Notes under the pieces: model-generated
Told to the model about the DNA's origin: nothing
The model's input: the letters and a program-made list of their open reading frames with translations, nothing else
Databases searched by the model: none
Translations under genes and position numbers: made by a program
Assembly: GCF_947488565.1 (NCBI RefSeq)
Contig: NZ_CANKZC010000002.1
Location: 1 to 64,000 of the forward strand
DNA length: 64,000 nt
Source: an uncultured Psychrobacter sp.
GTDB taxonomy: Bacteria; Pseudomonadota; Gammaproteobacteria; Pseudomonadales; Moraxellaceae
Direction: 5' to 3'
Shown here: positions 1 through 9,797 of the stretch, piece after piece
How positions within the stretch are numbered: the first letter of the stretch is position 1
Layout of the letters: each line of letters begins with the position of its first letter

Positions 1-59
1 TGTCCGATGGTGCCGACGTTGACGTGGGGCTTGTTGCGTTCAAACTTGGCCTTTGCCAT
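1..59 (-). CDS. tuf: Elongation factor Tu, N-terminal fragment
   Basis: Only the first 19 codons are in the window; the gene continues off the left edge. The start reads MAKAKFERNKPHVNVGTIG, the invariant N terminus of EF-Tu leading into the G1 loop. EF-Tu is the GTPase that delivers aminoacyl-tRNA to the ribosome. A GAGGA ribosome binding site lies 7 bases before the ATG. Four tRNA genes lie upstream on the same strand in the order seen in the E. coli thrU-tyrU-glyT-thrT-tufB operon, so this is probably the tufB-type copy, co-transcribed with the tRNAs. Confidence 0.95.
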   Translation of the reverse strand, partial: MAKAKFERNKPHVNVGTIG

Positions 60-477
60 GGGTAGTTCCTCTTTATTGATGAATCTTTATGCTTAAAAAA
101 TAATAAACAGCAAGATCGGTAAATAGCTATTTGACGGTTTATGACAGAGTTAAAACCATCAAACCGTTGACGCTAGGATAAATCTAACAAACTTTTACTA
201 TCAGTATAGAGATACGATTCGAACACTATACTAACATTTTCAGTCTATTCAGTACATGTGATCAGTTTATGTTGAATAACTGATGTACTCACAATGTTAT
301 TATCAATGTACTGACAGCACTAAAAGGCAACACCTCAGTGTCACCTTTAAATCTTAATCCGCCACACTAACTTTAGAATTTTCGACAGTCTATTAATTTT
401 CAACATTCTGTATGGTTGATATCGACGTAACATTATTTAAAAGTAGCGAAGCAAACACAAAAAGCATAATCAATAAA
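60..477. other. tRNA-tuf spacer, no gene seen
   Basis: This 418-base spacer between tRNA-Thr(GGT) and tuf is AT-rich and holds no convincing reading frame. Its only clear structure is the minus-strand hairpin at 323-348. It is expected to be the 5' untranslated leader of tuf within the tRNA-tuf transcript. Confidence 0.5.
320..348 (-). terminator. Hairpin between tRNA-Thr and tuf
   Basis: On the minus strand an 11-bp stem (two G-U pairs) with a TGAG loop is followed by only four T. It could be a weak terminator or attenuator that lowers read-through from the tRNA genes into tuf, or an RNA processing site. The short T run keeps confidence low. Confidence 0.4.
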
Positions 478-552
<75 letters not shown>

Positions 553-658
553 ATATCTTAGCCAGCCTATAAGCTGTACTAAAAAAAATATCACGATACA
601 GTAATAATATACTGATTGTCGTGATGATTTATTGGTAATTTTTGCGTTGGTGTATATA

Positions 659-732
659 TGGAGCGGGTGGCGGGAATCGAACCCGCGTCATTAGCTTGGA
701 AGGCTAAGGTGTTACCATTATACCACACCCGC
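659..732 (-). tRNA. glyT: tRNA-Gly (anticodon TCC)
   Basis: The 74-base cloverleaf has a GCGGGTG acceptor stem, the anticodon loop CTTCCAA flanked by TTAGC/GCTAA, GTTCGAT in the T-loop and an encoded CCA. It reads GGA/GGG glycine codons. It is the third tRNA of the four-tRNA block. Confidence 0.97.
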
Positions 733-845
733 AATGACTCTTATGCAAAGTGACTCTTATAGTATGAATACAAAACAGTATTATAAATATAAAGAGTAAT
801 TATGTATAACGAGTATGCTTGGCGTTATGACAAACTACAGAAATA

Positions 846-929
846 TGGTGGTGGGAGAAGGATTCGAACCTTCGAAGCTTTCGCGACAGATTTACAGTCT
901 GTTGGGTTTGACCGCTCCCCAATCCCACC
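846..929 (-). tRNA. tyrU: tRNA-Tyr (anticodon GTA)
   Basis: The gene is 84 bases long with the long variable arm of bacterial tRNA-Tyr, an acceptor stem GGTGGGA/TCCCACC, anticodon GTA in the loop CTGTAAA and an encoded CCA end. It is the second tRNA of the block. Confidence 0.97.
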
Positions 930-995
930 TTAGGTTGCTTTGAATAAACAGACTTTGATGTAAAGCAGATTTATAAAAAGCTACTTTGAAAGAGA

Positions 996-1071
<76 letters not shown>

Positions 1072-1093
1072 TTGTTCTCTCAAAGTGGTGGCT

Positions 1094-1121
1094 ATTCTAT
1101 CAAATATTTTGACAGACGCAA
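1094..1121 (-). promoter_or_regulatory. Promoter of the tRNA-tuf operon
   Basis: On the minus strand a -10 box TAGAAT (5 of 6 consensus bases) is preceded at 16 bp by TTGCGT. It lies about 22 bases before the first tRNA, the right place for the operon promoter. It was found by eye; no start site is known. Confidence 0.55.
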
Positions 1122-1327
1122 GCCCTTTTTTATTTTTTTTACACTTATTTTAATAAAAATTTTCAAGCACTTGATTGCATTGGATTTTTTTATAAAAATA
1201 CTGGTTACGATTTATGCCGCACTTTCATTGTAGCCACAACACATCTCGTCTTTTTTCATTAAGCTAAGTATCAATCAAATAGCATGGGTTTAATAATACC
1301 AGACAGCTGGTCTTTAACCAAGTCGTA

Positions 1328-2824
1328 CTAATGAATACGTAACCCATCACAAGCCATCTTTACCGCCTTGACCAATGCCAGTGCTTTTTTATTAGTTTCG
1401 TCCCACTCTGCTTCTGGCACTGAATCAGCAACTACCCCTGCCCCTGCTTGAATATGTATCTTACCGCGGCGCATCACCGCCGTACGTATAGCAATCGCAG
1501 TATCCATGTTGCCATGCCAACCCAGATAACCCACTGAGCCGCCAAACACAGTTCGACGTACTGGTTCGACCTCGTCAATCACTTGCATGGCACGAATTTT
1601 AGGTGCGCCTGATAGTGTACCTGCTGGAAAAGTCGCACAGAATACATCCAGCGCGTCTTTGTCAGCTAGTATTCTACCTTCGACGTTAGAGGCAATGTGC
1701 ATCACTTGCGAATAGCGCTCTACAAACATCTTTTCGGTAACTTTGACACTGCCATACTCGCAGACACGGCCGATATCATTACGACCAAGATCAATTAGCA
1801 TCAAGTGCTCAGCGATTTCTTTTTTATCAGCCAGTAGCTCTATTTCAAGTGCTAGATCTTCTGCTTCATCTTGACCGCGTTTACGTGTGCCTGCCAGTGG
1901 ACGCACTGTCACTGTCCCATCTTCGATACGTGATAGAATCTCAGGAGAGGCGCCAATAATGTCAAAACGCTTGTGGTCATCAAGCGTATAGCCATGTACT
2001 AAAAACAAATAAGGTGACGGATTTAAAAATCTTAGCGCTCGATACACCGCCAGCGAGTCTCCTTTATAGTCCGCAGTTAAACGCTGAGCGGGAACGACCT
2101 GCATAACGTCCCCTTCTAATATATAGTTTTTTATCTTATTGACATCATTGCAATACTTCTCTTGTCCAGTTTGCGATTCAAATTTTGGTGTGGGCATGAT
2201 GGGCGTACTCAAGTCTGGCATCTCAGCCAGCTTATCTTCGATTTTCTCAAGCTCTCGAATCGCTGCACCATAGCCATCCTTATCATTACAATCTGCATAA
2301 ACAATGATGGACAAAGTGTTTTCTAAATTATCAAAGACGATGACACTCATCGAGAGCATTAACCACATATCAGGTAGCGACATAGGGTTTGGCGCATCAG
2401 ACAACCCAACGCTTGGTTCAATAACGCGTATCATGTCATAGCCGAAGTAGCCCACCAGCCCGCCACTAAAGCTTGGTAGTGCTTCGATCTCATTTGGTGT
2501 GGGCATTTTATACTGCGCCATAAGCTTTCTAATATAGTCAAATGGATCATCGACTGCGTCACTAACAATCTGATCGTCTCTTTTGATGGTCATATAACCG
2601 TCTGTGTACTGTAAGATTAAATCGCTACCCAAACCAATCATAGAATAACGCGCCCAACGCTCACCGCCTACAACTGACTCAAACAAATAAGCTGAACCGC
2701 TTAAATCACGTACTCTAGAAAACACCGAAACTGGTGTTTGAGCATCCATTAAGCGCTTTTTGACAAGGGGGGCATGACTATAACCTTGTGTTTTAAATGC
2801 GTTATATTCTTCAAAAGTCATCAT
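1328..2824 (-). CDS. trpE: Anthranilate synthase component I
   Basis: TrpE converts chorismate to anthranilate with ammonia supplied by the TrpG glutaminase subunit, the first step of tryptophan synthesis. About 498 residues, a normal family length. Near the N terminus, LFESVVGGERWARYSMIG matches the LLES-type region that binds tryptophan in feedback inhibition. The C-terminal chorismate-binding domain shows LIDLGRNDIGRV, PAGTLSGAPKIRAM and GGSVGYLGWHGNMD. The frame stays open to 2890, but the extra 22 residues are hydrophobic and lack a good ribosome site; the tandem ATG at 2824/2821 has AAGAGA upstream and is preferred. trpG is not adjacent. Confidence 0.95.
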   Translation of the reverse strand: MMTFEEYNAFKTQGYSHAPLVKKRLMDAQTPVSVFSRVRDLSGSAYLFESVVGGERWARYSMIGLGSDLILQYTDGYMTIKRDDQIVSDAVDDPFDYIRKLMAQYKMPTPNEIEALPSFSGGLVGYFGYDMIRVIEPSVGLSDAPNPMSLPDMWLMLSMSVIVFDNLENTLSIIVYADCNDKDGYGAAIRELEKIEDKLAEMPDLSTPIMPTPKFESQTGQEKYCNDVNKIKNYILEGDVMQVVPAQRLTADYKGDSLAVYRALRFLNPSPYLFLVHGYTLDDHKRFDIIGASPEILSRIEDGTVTVRPLAGTRKRGQDEAEDLALEIELLADKKEIAEHLMLIDLGRNDIGRVCEYGSVKVTEKMFVERYSQVMHIASNVEGRILADKDALDVFCATFPAGTLSGAPKIRAMQVIDEVEPVRRTVFGGSVGYLGWHGNMDTAIAIRTAVMRRGKIHIQAGAGVVADSVPEAEWDETNKKALALVKAVKMACDGLRIH

Positions 2825-3089
2825 AGTAAAAAGTCTCTTAACACCAAATAGGCAAAAGATAAAAATAGCGGTAGCAAAAAGACAGTACATGCTCGTCGTT
2901 GAAATAAATAGAGCATAAACCTGTCAAGAAATGAGGATGGACCAAATTTAGCTGCAGTATAGCCAGCCAGTATAACAAAACTGGCCAGCGTTAGTATTAT
3001 TTAGCACTACTGTACTGTTCGACTCGTCTCTTTAGTTATAAGGCGCCTTCCATAACTGATTGGTGCCAACTAGCAAACTATATAAGCGA

Positions 3090-4091
3090 TTAAACGCCGC
3101 CCATGTTAAATAACCATAGAGCAATTCCGATGATAATAATGACGATAAATACCCATATAAACCAACTACCGCTTGGTTTTTTCTCTGGATGCCCTGTATT
3201 AGCAGGATTGTTGACAGCTTGATCCATTGCATTATTGCCTTCAGTTCCCAGATCGCGACCCTGACCTAGATTGGCAGTACCAGAAAACTGCGCTGAGGCG
3301 GCTTGTTTGGCGCGTAGTACATCTGGATCTGACTCTTCTTGTAAAGTAGTTTTAGTCGTCTTATCATGCTCTGGAGCATCATCTGGCTCTTGATGCGCAG
3401 TTGGCTGTTTTGTTATTGGCTCATTAACTGTTGGCTCATGGTTTAGCGTCTCTTTAGACTTATCATTAGACATCATTGGCTCCTTAGCTGCGGCCGCACT
3501 CGGTGCTGAAATAGATTGAGAAGTAGTTTCTGTTGCTGTATTAGTTGGTGTTTCTGCGGATTCACTAGTGGTAGATGAGAGTACTTCTGTGACTATAGTA
3601 TCTTTGACCACTGGCTCCTCATTGACAGCTGTCTCATCTACTGCGCTTTCAGTCAATACGTCATCTTTGTCTGTCGCCGTGCTTTGCTTGGTCACAGGCT
3701 CAGCTGGCGCGGCTGCTACTGGAGTGACCGGATCAGTATCTACCTGCGGGGCAGCAACCTTAAAAACAAAACTTGCAAAACCAACCGTATCGTTTGTATT
3801 AAGATGAGTAGACTTATTGCCCTCAATGCGCTCATCGTTGATAAATGTCCCGTTTGATGAGTCCAAATCTTTAATATACAAATCTCCATTTAAGACACTA
3901 AGCAACGCATGATTGCGTGATACTGCCTTACTACCAAGTACGACATCATTGTCGTTACCGCGTCCGATGGACAAACTGTCATCAACCGTCAGTGTTAAAT
4001 CACCCAATGCTTCAGTCATTGCGTTAAGCTGCCAAGTCGTTGTCTCTTCTTTAGTCTTTAGCAGGTTGTTGTCATCTAAGTTGTTCGTCAT
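3090..4091 (-). CDS. FHA-domain protein with C-terminal membrane anchor
   Basis: A 333-residue protein in three parts. Residues about 20-105 are a forkhead-associated domain with SIGRGNDNDVVLG, SRNHALL and DLDSSNGTFIND, the signature of a phosphothreonine-peptide reader. About 190 residues of Thr/Glu/Ala/Pro-rich low-complexity linker follow, then one transmembrane segment (WFIWVFIVIIIIGIALWLF) 4 residues from the end. The FHA domain should face the cytoplasm. The start at 4091 has AAGGAG 7 bases upstream; the longer frame to 4148 does not. No kinase, phosphatase or type VI secretion gene is nearby, so the partner is unknown. Confidence 0.85.
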   Translation of the reverse strand: MTNNLDDNNLLKTKEETTTWQLNAMTEALGDLTLTVDDSLSIGRGNDNDVVLGSKAVSRNHALLSVLNGDLYIKDLDSSNGTFINDERIEGNKSTHLNTNDTVGFASFVFKVAAPQVDTDPVTPVAAAPAEPVTKQSTATDKDDVLTESAVDETAVNEEPVVKDTIVTEVLSSTTSESAETPTNTATETTSQSISAPSAAAAKEPMMSNDKSKETLNHEPTVNEPITKQPTAHQEPDDAPEHDKTTKTTLQEESDPDVLRAKQAASAQFSGTANLGQGRDLGTEGNNAMDQAVNNPANTGHPEKKPSGSWFIWVFIVIIIIGIALWLFNMGGV

Positions 4092-4174
4092 CTTGCGACT
4101 CCTTATTATAAATTTTTGAAAATATGACCAAATACCATCTTTGGTCATACCAGAAGTTGTTGTTTGTCTTTATT

Positions 4175-5029
4175 TTACTGTGGCATGAAATAGGGCTTAA
4201 TACTGGTGTTTAGCTTATCATACGGGATACTTAGCACTGGCATACCGTAGGCATAAGGACCGATAGAGTAATGCTGGTAACGAATATCGATGCCTTTATC
4301 CGTTAAAGTTATGTTGTCACTGAACACGAAAGGCCAGCTTTGCTCATAATCATGAGTATCGCTGGCAACTGTACCGACCCACTGCTTATAAGCATCGTAC
4401 GCCAATGCCTCAAAATCTGACTTTTTGCCCTTTTGCAACATGTCTACCAGCTGCACCTGTTGCTTCGTTGTGGAATCAAATACGAGATATTCGCTGTACG
4501 GCATTCCATGGGCACCGCCTGTAAATACATAGGAATGTATCTCAAATAACTCGAAGTTATCTACATGTCCTATATATTTAGGCTCTATCATTAAACGATA
4601 AGTAAAAACGCTATCTGCAGGCAAATCAGCAAATTGTGAGGCTGCAAAGTCATCAATAGCTGCTCTAACATCGGCTTGACTACTTTTATTGTTGATAGAT
4701 GCCGACTCAGACATTTTACTGTTCACAATTAGATCGTTAATACGTCCATTAACAACCCCGTTTAGCCAGTCGTGATTGGTTTTAAGATATTTGATGTCAA
4801 TTTTTGGACAGTTTCCACGTTTAATACAGCGTTCTTGTAAGTGTTTTGGTAGATTACAATCAAGATAGTCTGTTGCACTGATCAAAGTAGTCGCATTGGT
4901 AGATAAACTAAAAGCACTCAATAAGATGGCAACGCCAAAAGTAGCGATCGGCTTTATACCTTTGATTTTATTTATATTTTTATTAAATTGTGAATGCTTT
5001 ATCACATGATAATAAGTAGCTATTGACAT
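4175..5029 (-). CDS. Exported DUF3298-type protein
   Basis: 284 residues. A hydrophobic segment at about residues 27-47 ending in NATT after a long basic N-region looks like a signal peptide. The C-terminal half contains FTGGAHGMPYSEYLVFD and VQLVDMLQKG, typical of DUF3298, a domain also found in RsiV-like anti-sigma factors and periplasmic proteins. Two cysteine pairs (about residues 58-74) could form disulfides. No sigma factor gene is adjacent, so an anti-sigma role is not supported. The start has AGAGGA a few bases upstream. Function unknown. Confidence 0.75.
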   Translation of the reverse strand: MSIATYYHVIKHSQFNKNINKIKGIKPIATFGVAILLSAFSLSTNATTLISATDYLDCNLPKHLQERCIKRGNCPKIDIKYLKTNHDWLNGVVNGRINDLIVNSKMSESASINNKSSQADVRAAIDDFAASQFADLPADSVFTYRLMIEPKYIGHVDNFELFEIHSYVFTGGAHGMPYSEYLVFDSTTKQQVQLVDMLQKGKKSDFEALAYDAYKQWVGTVASDTHDYEQSWPFVFSDNITLTDKGIDIRYQHYSIGPYAYGMPVLSIPYDKLNTSIKPYFMPQ

Positions 5030-5156
5030 ATATCCTCTTTAATTAATAGACGACATTTATAGGTATTCTACCGTAATCAACATCTATTATTGTAGGAACA
5101 CTGTTTTAGCGATCAGTTTTTAATAACATGGCCTAATACTTTCAATAAATCATACA

Positions 5157-5186
5157 AACAAAAAAGACACGGCCAGCGTGTCTTTT
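5157..5186 (-). terminator. Terminator of prfC
   Basis: A perfect 10-bp stem (AAAAGACACG / CGTGTCTTTT) with a 5-base loop continues into a T-rich tail on the minus strand, 45 bases after the prfC stop codon. It separates prfC from the DUF3298 gene. Confidence 0.85.
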
Positions 5187-5231
5187 AAAATGAATTATGG
5201 AACTAAATAATACCTTCTAGCATCATTGATT

Positions 5232-6854
5232 TTAGTGCTCGCGAGTATTGCTAAAAGTCACTTCTGGATAGCGATCTTGCATCAGTTGCAAGTTAACACG
5301 CGATGGTGCCAAATATGTTAAGTAGCCACCGCCATCTATCGACAACTGATCATGCGCTTTTTTCTTAAATTTTGCCAGCGCCACTTCATCGTCACAGTGA
5401 ATCCAGCGTACTGTGGCGATGGAGACGGGTTCAAAAGTACACTGCACTTTATATTCTTCTTTTAGTCGATGCGCGACCACTTCAAACTGGAGCACACCCA
5501 CTGCGCCTAAGATTAAATCGTTATTAATCTGCGGCATAAAGACCTGAGTAGCTCCTTCCTCACTAAGCTGCTGTAAACCCTTTTGCAGTGCTTTAGATTT
5601 TAATGGGTCTTTTAGTACCACACGGCGAAACAGTTCGGGCGCAAAATGTGGAATACCGGTAAAGTTTAACTCCTCGCCTTCGGTAAAGCTGTCGCCGATA
5701 GAGATCGTACCGTGATTGTGTAAGCCAATAATATCACCTGGATAGGCTTCTTCTAATGCTTCACGGTCACCTGCAAGAAAAGTCAGGGCATCAGCAATCC
5801 GCACGTCTTTGCCCAGACGCACATGCTTCATTTTCATACCTTTCTCGTACTTGCCTGAGCAAACCCGTAAGAACGCAATGCGGTCACGGTGACGCGGATC
5901 CATATTGGCCTGAATTTTAAAGACAAAGCCGCTGAATTCAGTTTCAGTCGCTGCCACTTCGCGCTCATGAGTCGGATGCGCTTTGGGCGATGGGGCATAT
6001 TTGACTAAAGTATCCAGTACCATATTGACCCCAAAGTTGCCTAGCGCTGTACCGAACAGGACTGGTGTCATCTCGCCTGTCAAAAACTCCTCAACACTGA
6101 AGTCCTCTAGCGCCATTTGTACCAGCTCAAGTGACTCTTCAAAAGCATTAAACATCAGCTCACCCAAGCGCTCGCGTATATCGGGATAGTCATAACCGTC
6201 CCGCGTTTCAGCGACGCTCATATCACCTCCATGACCTTTTTCATAAAGATAGGTTTTGTTTTCGGTTAAGTGATATACCCCAACGAAATCTTGACCCATA
6301 CCAATAGGCCACGTCACAGGCACGCATTTGATTTTTAGTACACTCTCAATTTCACTAAGCAGCTCAAGCGGTTCGCGAATCTGACGATCCAGCTTATTGA
6401 CGAACGAGATGATTGGCGTATCACGCATCCGGCAAACTTCCATCAGTTTGATAGTACGCTCCTCCACCCCTTTTGCACCATCGACCATCATCAGCGCACT
6501 ATCAACGGCGGTCAAAGTACGATAAGTATCTTCACTAAAATCAGCGTGACCGGGGGTATCTAGTAGATTGACCATGTGATCTTTATAAGGGAACTGCATG
6601 ACTGAGGTCGTAATAGAGATGCCGCGCTCTTGCTCCATACTCATCCAATCAGAGGTTGCATGACGATCGGTTTTGCGGCCTTTGACTTCACCGACCACTT
6701 GGATCGCTTGACCCCATAACAGTAGCTTTTCGGTCATAGTAGTCTTACCCGCATCAGGATGCGAAATAATGGCAAAGGTGCGGCGTTTGGCGACTTCGCG
6801 AGCAAGCTTGGCAGGAGGTAACTTAGTGGCTGAAGGTTTAGAATCTGCGCTCAT
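5232..6854 (-). CDS. prfC: Peptide chain release factor 3
   Basis: RF3 is a ribosomal GTPase that removes RF1/RF2 after peptide release. Its 540 residues are close to the usual 525-535. The N-terminal G domain shows G1 SHPDAGKTT, switch [11 protein letters not shown]3 DTPGHADF and G4 NKLD. The rest matches the EF-G-like domains II and III, with [10 protein letters not shown] and [12 protein letters not shown]. It is a single-gene unit with its own terminator downstream, divergent from the MBL/rhodanese gene. Confidence 0.97.
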   Translation of the reverse strand: MSADSKPSATKLPPAKLAREVAKRRTFAIISHPDAGKTTMTEKLLLWGQAIQVVGEVKGRKTDRHATSDWMSMEQERGISITTSVMQFPYKDHMVNLLDTPGHADFSEDTYRTLTAVDSALMMVDGAKGVEERTIKLMEVCRMRDTPIISFVNKLDRQIREPLELLSEIESVLKIKCVPVTWPIGMGQDFVGVYHLTENKTYLYEKGHGGDMSVAETRDGYDYPDIRERLGELMFNAFEESLELVQMALEDFSVEEFLTGEMTPVLFGTALGNFGVNMVLDTLVKYAPSPKAHPTHEREVAATETEFSGFVFKIQANMDPRHRDRIAFLRVCSGKYEKGMKMKHVRLGKDVRIADALTFLAGDREALEEAYPGDIIGLHNHGTISIGDSFTEGEELNFTGIPHFAPELFRRVVLKDPLKSKALQKGLQQLSEEGATQVFMPQINNDLILGAVGVLQFEVVAHRLKEEYKVQCTFEPVSIATVRWIHCDDEVALAKFKKKAHDQLSIDGGGYLTYLAPSRVNLQLMQDRYPEVTFSNTREH

Positions 6855-7172
6855 AATGAATAACTTATCGTTAAATTTTGGAAAGGAAAAACAGAAGGTA
6901 ATACAGATGGAGGTGAAAATTTAATGCGCTTATTGTAGCCGATTTATGGTTTGGATGCTATTTTTGCTTAAGGTACTGATACGCTGAAACAATACACCTA
7001 CTTATAATATATAACTTGATACTGTGTCGATAATATTTATTTGCTACTCTTTTAAAAAGACAGAATTTAATATAGATGTTATATCCAGATATTGAATACA
7101 ATTATTAAACACAGCTATTGAATACAGTTACTTTAATGATATGTAGCCACCAATATTTATAAGGGAATCATT
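6855..7172. other. Divergent promoter region prfC / MBL-rhodanese gene
   Basis: An AT-rich 318-base spacer without a convincing gene. It must hold the start signals of both divergent genes. Two imperfect direct copies of ATTGAATACA(A/G)TTA at 7091 and 7117 (26 bases apart) are the only repeats seen. AAGGGA precedes the MBL gene start. Confidence 0.4.
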
Positions 7173-8525
7173 ATGCTACTTGAGAAAATAAAGACGCCTG
7201 GACTCGCTCATTTGTCTTATCTGGTGGGCTCAAATGGAGAAGCAGCAGTCATTGACCCACGCCGCGACTGTGACATTTATGTCGAAAAAGCACGTGCTGC
7301 TGGGCTGAAAATTACCCATATCTTTGAGACACACCGTAATGAAGACTTGGTTTCTGGTGCACCAATTTTAGCAGAATTGACTGGTGCGAAAGTATTGCAT
7401 GGGCCAAACCCTGAAAAACCTATCGCTTATGCGCAAACAACTCATGAGAATGACTGCTTTGCCATCGGTCAGCTTGAGATTCGCGTCTTAGAGACACCTG
7501 GTCACACTGATGATCATATTAGCTTTGTATTATTTGATAGCGCCTATCCAAAAAAGGCTGTCGGGGTTTTTACTGGTGATGCGCTATTCGTGGGCGATGT
7601 TGGGCGTACGGACTTTTATCCCAATCGCCGTAAGGAAGTGGCAGGTCTGCTCTATGACTCATTACAAAAAATCTTAGCGCTTGGTGATCAAGCCCTTATT
7701 TATCCTGCTCATGGGGCTGGGTCAGTGTGCGGCTCAGGTATGGCTGCGCGTGAGTTTTCAAGTGTCGGCCATGAAAGACTGAATAATCCGCGCTTGCAGA
7801 TTGAAAGTCGTGACGAATTTATCGATGTCAAAATCAACGAAAATCACTATCAACCCCCTTATTTTCGCTTGATGGAACGGCTTAATATGGAGGGTGGTGA
7901 CGCCGCGCCGCGTGTAATGCGTCCGCGTCATCTGTCGCTTGATGAGCTTAAAACCTGTGACGCGGATCATCTCATCGATATTCGAGAGCCGATGGCTTAT
8001 GCTGCCGGTCATCTGCCTGGTGCTATGAGCCTGCCGGTGGGGATGATCTCCGCTTTTGCTGGTTGGTTTATCTCTGATGGCGAAAGCATAGCACTGATTG
8101 CCGCCAATGAAGAGCAGCTTGCTACCGCCATGGAGCATTTGGTACGCATCGCTCTTGATAATATCGTCGGTGGCTATGTCGGTGTGGTGCCTGCTGCCGC
8201 ACAAGGTCAAAAGATACAATCAACACCTATGATCGATACCGTTGAGGTTAAAGAAAGGCTCAACGCTAATAAAGACGACTGGACCCTGCTTGACGTCCGC
8301 GATGCTGATGAAAGAGCTTCTGCTGCCATTGAAGGATCTGAACATATCTATGTCGGTCATCTCAATGAGGAATGGCGTAAACTTGATAAAAACCAGCACT
8401 ATACGTTGATGTGCGGTAGTGGCGCACGGGCGACAGTCGCAGCAGGATGGCTTGCAAGCCAAGGCTTTGATAATCTCGATATCTATCTTGGTTCAATGAG
8501 TGCATGGCAGGCTGCACATAACTGA
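7173..8525 (+). CDS. MBL-fold hydrolase with two rhodanese domains (persulfide dioxygenase-like)
   Basis: 450 residues. The N-terminal metallo-beta-lactamase domain (about 1-230) carries ETHRNEDLVSG where the family has THxHxDH, then PGHTDDH and TGDALFVGDVGR. The three ligands used by ETHE1-type iron persulfide dioxygenases (first His of the motif, His of PGHT, Asp of TGD) are kept, while the second and third His are replaced by Asn and Leu. Rhodanese domain 1 (about 255-345) has AANEEQ at the active loop and no cysteine. Rhodanese domain 2 (about 355-450) keeps the active cysteine in MCGSGARAT. Likely role: oxidation and transfer of persulfide sulfur in the cytoplasm. The exact reaction is inferred. 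Confidence 0.85.
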   Translation: MLLEKIKTPGLAHLSYLVGSNGEAAVIDPRRDCDIYVEKARAAGLKITHIFETHRNEDLVSGAPILAELTGAKVLHGPNPEKPIAYAQTTHENDCFAIGQLEIRVLETPGHTDDHISFVLFDSAYPKKAVGVFTGDALFVGDVGRTDFYPNRRKEVAGLLYDSLQKILALGDQALIYPAHGAGSVCGSGMAAREFSSVGHERLNNPRLQIESRDEFIDVKINENHYQPPYFRLMERLNMEGGDAAPRVMRPRHLSLDELKTCDADHLIDIREPMAYAAGHLPGAMSLPVGMISAFAGWFISDGESIALIAANEEQLATAMEHLVRIALDNIVGGYVGVVPAAAQGQKIQSTPMIDTVEVKERLNANKDDWTLLDVRDADERASAAIEGSEHIYVGHLNEEWRKLDKNQHYTLMCGSGARATVAAGWLASQGFDNLDIYLGSMSAWQAAHN

Positions 8526-8577
8526 TGTCATCGTCGATAGTACATAATCAACGTTTGTGCAAATGCCAAAACAGCTA

Positions 8578-9498
8578 TTAATAGTAGCGTCTGATTTGGT
8601 CTTCTAAGAAGTCAGCTGCTATCTCATTCACTAAAGTGCAATCAACCACCCCGCGTCTGCTGTTTTCGTTGGGGCGCGGTGCATTACTGTCAATGTAATC
8701 GGCTTCATAGATACGGTCGTCATAATCAACAGCTCTGAATATATATTCTGGTTCATTGTCAAAGGCAAAATACCTGATCTGCGCAGTTTTTAATTGACTA
8801 TTGATACCGGTATTTGAGCGAGTGGTACTGAAATTTCGATTATCGCTAAAACGATTTTCAGTCATATCGACCCAATCATCAAGATCGTCGTAACGGGTTC
8901 TGTCCTTATCATTGAAAACAAAAAACGAGCGGTCACTGGTCGTCACAGGGATATAACAGACAGAACCTGTTGGAAACTCTATATTTGGCGGAATGTTTGG
9001 ATAATTATTCAAATCAGTGAGAATCCCTCGGCTACTAGTCAGACTACTGCCAAGACTATAACTACCAGCGCTGACTCCAGACAAATCTAGTGTTCTATAG
9101 CTCGTTTCGTAATTAAATTTATTACTACTATTTGTCTCATAAACTGGCTGTCTGACGTTTCGCCCATTGACTTCGATATAGCGATCTTCAAGTGTGCCCT
9201 CAAAATTGTCTGATAGCACAATTGATCGTTCTAAATCATTGATGTTTTGCGCATTAAAGCTTCCTATAATGTTGGTTACATCAATATCACGCTCACCATC
9301 GCTATATTCGGTATCAATACGAGCCACAGCTTCCCTTCCAGTCTGGCGATCAATACCTTTATCAAAACTTGCCAGCGTCAACTCATTGTTATTGCCTGAG
9401 CCAAAAATGCCATTGTCTTCCTCGTCACACCCAACAAGCCCAATCGCTAATAAAGAAATAGCAAGCGGTGCAAGAAGTTGTTTATGCGCTTTTTTCAT
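8578..9498 (-). CDS. Lipoprotein of unknown function
   Basis: 306 residues. The N terminus has a lipoprotein signal peptide with lipobox LVGC at about residue 24, followed by an acidic DEED stretch, which suggests an outer-membrane-directed lipoprotein. The rest is polar, rich in Asp, Asn and Arg, with two cysteines (about 180 and 286) that could form a disulfide. I recognise no domain. The gene converges with the MBL-rhodanese gene 52 bases away and is divergent from ohr. Confidence 0.7.
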   Translation of the reverse strand: MKKAHKQLLAPLAISLLAIGLVGCDEEDNGIFGSGNNNELTLASFDKGIDRQTGREAVARIDTEYSDGERDIDVTNIIGSFNAQNINDLERSIVLSDNFEGTLEDRYIEVNGRNVRQPVYETNSSNKFNYETSYRTLDLSGVSAGSYSLGSSLTSSRGILTDLNNYPNIPPNIEFPTGSVCYIPVTTSDRSFFVFNDKDRTRYDDLDDWVDMTENRFSDNRNFSTTRSNTGINSQLKTAQIRYFAFDNEPEYIFRAVDYDDRIYEADYIDSNAPRPNENSRRGVVDCTLVNEIAADFLEDQIRRYY

Positions 9499-9744
9499 CG
9501 CCAGATATCCTTATTTGTCGGTAATGGAGCGTTATTAAATACTATTTCACCAAATGTATAGTGAGTGGCTATCGCCTAATTTCTTCTCATTTGACGGCTA
9601 CTATTAGCTTACACTAATCGTTAAGCTACCTCCACATGTGGTCAGTATTTCATTTACTAAACCAAAAGACTTGCTTACAAATTCATAGTATAGGGTTACC
9701 ACTGCTATATAGAGCCGCACCAAAGATTTGCTATGCTAAATGAG

Positions 9745-9773
9745 TTGTATGGCTAATACGATGCATTTACTAT
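9745..9773 (+). promoter_or_regulatory. Possible ohr promoter
   Basis: TTGTAT and TACTAT are separated by exactly 17 bp, 24 bases before the ohr start codon. The -35 element is weak (3 of 6). No palindromic OhrR operator was recognised in the spacer. Confidence 0.4.
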
Positions 9774-9797
9774 AAAAACCAAGGAAAAAGGACAATT

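Noticed and set aside
1298..1311. Small hairpin ACCAG-ACAG-CTGGT after trpE
   Set aside because: Only 5 bp and no T run; not a convincing terminator.
7091..7130. Two copies of ATTGAATACA(A/G)TTA upstream of the MBL gene
   Set aside because: Only two imperfect copies in AT-rich sequence, not palindromic. Too little to call a repeat array or operator.
7758..8219. 153-codon minus-strand frame inside the MBL-rhodanese gene
   Set aside because: It is the antisense of a clear, full-length domain protein and shows no domain of its own.
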